Below are positions 60,750 through 62,291 of a DNA stretch of 62,291 nt, piece by piece. Origin of the DNA: an uncultured Parabacteroides sp. (GTDB lineage: Bacteria > Bacteroidota > Bacteroidia > Bacteroidales > Tannerellaceae); NCBI GenBank assembly GCA_934725305.1, contig CAKVBA010000013.1, forward strand, positions 1 through 62,291, read 5' to 3'. Numbering within the stretch: the first letter of the stretch is position 1; every line of letters starts with the position of its first letter. The position numbers and the translations under genes were made by a program. Below the pieces are notes generated by a model that ran no database searches, was not told the origin of the DNA, and was given only the letters and a program-made list of their open reading frames with translations.

Positions 60750-62039
60750 ATGTACACGAAATTACTGAATAAGCAGACAAAGTTGGCCTTGGTAGGATTG
60801 GGATATGTGGGCCTGCCTATTGCGATGGAGTTTGCCCGTAAATTTTCTGTTATCGGTTATGATATCAATGAGGTGCGGTTGGAGAAACTGCGTAGCGGTA
60901 TAGATCCTTGCAATGAACTTAGTGAAGTGGACTTTGTGGATCGTGACATCGTTTTCACCTCATCGCTGGAGCATCTCTCAGAGGCTTCGTTCTATATCGT
61001 AGCAGTGCCTACGCCGATCGACCGGCATAATCAGCCCGACCTGCAGCCTCTGCTGAGTGCAACACGAACAGTGGGAAAGGTGCTGAAGCGAGGCGATTAT
61101 GTGGTCTATGAATCAACTGTCTATCCGGGATGTACGGAAGAAGATTGTATTCCTTTGCTGGAAAGCTATTCAGGATTAAAAGCAGGTATCGATTTTAAAG
61201 TCGGTTATTCTCCGGAGCGTATCAATCCGGGCGACAAGGTTCATACATTGACCAATACGGTCAAGATTGTTTCTGCCTGTGATGCTGAGGCTTTGGATAC
61301 AGTTGCCCGAGTATATGAGCTGGTGGTGAAGGTCGGTGTGCATCGTGCGCCGAGTATCAAGGTGGCCGAAGCTGCCAAGATTATAGAAAACACCCAGCGT
61401 GATGTCAACATTGCATTGATGAATGAGCTTTCCATTATCTTTGGCCGAATGGGCATCAACACTTATGACGTGTTGGATGCTGCCGGAACCAAGTGGAACT
61501 TTTTGCCCTTTTCGCCCGGTTTGGTTGGTGGACATTGTATCGGTGTAGATCCCTATTACCTGGTACATAAGGCTAAGGAGCTGAAATATCATACCAAAAT
61601 GATCAATTCTGGACGCTTCGTAAACGACTCAATGGGAGGTTATATTGCTAAGAAAATAGTCAAGCGGATGATTTCGCTGGGGAAAAATATTTTGGGCGCT
61701 CATGTGTTGGTGCTGGGTATTACCTTTAAGGAGAATGTGTCGGATATACGCAATTCGAAGGTGGTCGATATCATTAATGAGTTTAAAGACTTTGGTGTGA
61801 ATGTCGATGTGGTGGATCCTTATGCTTCGCCAGAAGAGGTGCAGCAAGAGTATGGCATCCTGTTGATGGAACATCCTAAAAGAGACTATGACGCTATAGT
61901 CGTGGCTGTCGCTCATGATGCCTATCGCCATTTGTCTGAAGAGGATTTTATTACATGGTCATCTCCACATGCCGTTTTGGCTGACCTGAAGGGTATTTAT
62001 CGAGGTCAGATACACCGCATGCTCTATTGGAGCCTGTAG
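60750..62039 (+). CDS. UDP-N-acetylhexosamine (nucleotide-sugar) dehydrogenase
   Basis: A 429-residue enzyme of the UDP-glucose/UDP-ManNAc/UDP-GalNAc 6-dehydrogenase family. The NAD loop is GLGYVG (16-21), the active site GGHCIGVDPYY contains the catalytic Cys263, and LGITFKENVSDIRNSKV is the late conserved block. Overall it is closer to the TviB/WbpA/WecC group than to UDP-glucose dehydrogenases, so UDP-N-acetyl uronic acids for capsule or O-antigen are the likely product. Further glycan genes may lie beyond the right edge. Confidence 0.9.
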   Translation: MYTKLLNKQTKLALVGLGYVGLPIAMEFARKFSVIGYDINEVRLEKLRSGIDPCNELSEVDFVDRDIVFTSSLEHLSEASFYIVAVPTPIDRHNQPDLQPLLSATRTVGKVLKRGDYVVYESTVYPGCTEEDCIPLLESYSGLKAGIDFKVGYSPERINPGDKVHTLTNTVKIVSACDAEALDTVARVYELVVKVGVHRAPSIKVAEAAKIIENTQRDVNIALMNELSIIFGRMGINTYDVLDAAGTKWNFLPFSPGLVGGHCIGVDPYYLVHKAKELKYHTKMINSGRFVNDSMGGYIAKKIVKRMISLGKNILGAHVLVLGITFKENVSDIRNSKVVDIINEFKDFGVNVDVVDPYASPEEVQQEYGILLMEHPKRDYDAIVVAVAHDAYRHLSEEDFITWSSPHAVLADLKGIYRGQIHRMLYWSL

Positions 62040-62120
62040 TGATTGGGTTAAAAAAAACGAAAGATGCTGCAAAGAAGTCGCGATTTTTTTAAAAAATGTG
62101 TTGTACAATATACATTTTTA

Positions 62121-62152
62121 TTTGTGCATCACTAATAAATGCCGCATCTTTG
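62121..62152 (+). promoter_or_regulatory. Promoter near the right edge
   Basis: TTTG (62121-62124), 20-bp spacer, CATCTTTG (62145-62152). AAAGATGC near 62061 is complementary to the GCATCTTT of the -7 region. It drives a leader that meets the hairpin at 62215. Confidence 0.45.
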
Positions 62153-62214
62153 CATGCAGATAACCTAAACAATCTTTTTGCCTTAAAGACTAATACCTAT
62201 TAAAAACCTACAAA

Positions 62215-62249
62215 GAGGGTGTATCAAAATTCTGATATACTCTCTTTTT
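62215..62249 (+). terminator. Leader hairpin terminator near the right edge
   Basis: GAGGGTGTATCA and TGATATACTCTC pair as a 12-bp stem with a 6-nt loop, then TTTTT. The stem resembles the ends of repeat element T. Confidence 0.65.
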
Positions 62250-62276
62250 CATATCTATCCGTAGAGAAAGTATAAA

Positions 62277-62291
62277 ATGAAACAAAGCCCT
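62277..62291 (+). CDS. Possible start of a gene cut by the window edge
   Basis: ATG at 62277 followed by four codons (MKQSP) downstream of a promoter and leader hairpin. Too short to identify; a Shine-Dalgarno-like signal is not obvious, as is usual in this phylum. Confidence 0.25.

Overview
The window is a stretch of chromosome from a member of the Bacteroidales, most likely a Parabacteroides or close relative. The grounds are moderate GC, TTTG / TAnnTTTG promoters (the Bacteroidetes sigma-ABfr type), lipoprotein-rich secreted enzymes including paired GH92 alpha-mannosidases, a MACPF protein of the Bacteroidales antimicrobial type, and the gene set fmt / ClC / sugar transferase / tsaC. The genus is inferred from content, not from a search.

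Layout. 1-473 is gene-free and holds a partial copy of an intergenic repeat. 474-7183 is a leftward block: oxyR, a MATE transporter, two cyclophilin-type prolyl isomerases, a YfcC/DcuC-type carrier and rmuC. 7350-10444 carries thiol peroxidase (rightward) and malic enzyme (leftward). 10606-13528 has a small histidine-rich exported protein and a TonB-dependent receptor. 13529-14226 is repeat-filled. 14236-16745 is an overlapping pair: a GNAT-nitrilase fusion and a conserved unknown. 16872-23818 is a leftward housekeeping and envelope block (engB, SLC5 symporter, fmt, ClC channel, polyprenyl-phosphate sugar transferase, tsaC). recJ-recQ run rightward to 27614, followed by leftward SpoIID-like, OPT transporter, SDR and MACPF genes.

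35352-46163 is the most distinctive locus: a Type I restriction-modification system in the order hsdM, fic, small wHTH gene, hsdS, AlbA_2/ATPase gene, hsdR. Three embedded accessory genes each carry an in-frame tandem repeat beside a C-terminal winged helix. HsdR has a C-terminal extension with an R-N-x3-H motif typical of HEPN ribonucleases. Together they look like a defence island with a possible second, RNA- or protein-targeting arm.

46164-49143 is degraded: 23-bp palindromic tandem repeats, a 5'-truncated phage-type gene with a CdiA-toxin-like C-terminus, truncated gene starts, REP-like hairpins, and four cassettes. Each cassette has a Bacteroidetes promoter and a short predicted RNA that ends in a hairpin or a long 5'/3' terminal stem before a T-rich tract. 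A broken glycoside-hydrolase remnant follows.

49213-62039 is orderly: two GH92 genes, a membrane-anchored DNA/RNA nuclease, an RND efflux operon (adaptor, pump, outer-membrane channel) and a nucleotide-sugar dehydrogenase. After it come a promoter, a leader terminator and possibly the first codons of another gene. Two families of interspersed intergenic repeats recur across the window. No tRNA, rRNA, CRISPR array or complete insertion sequence was recognised.
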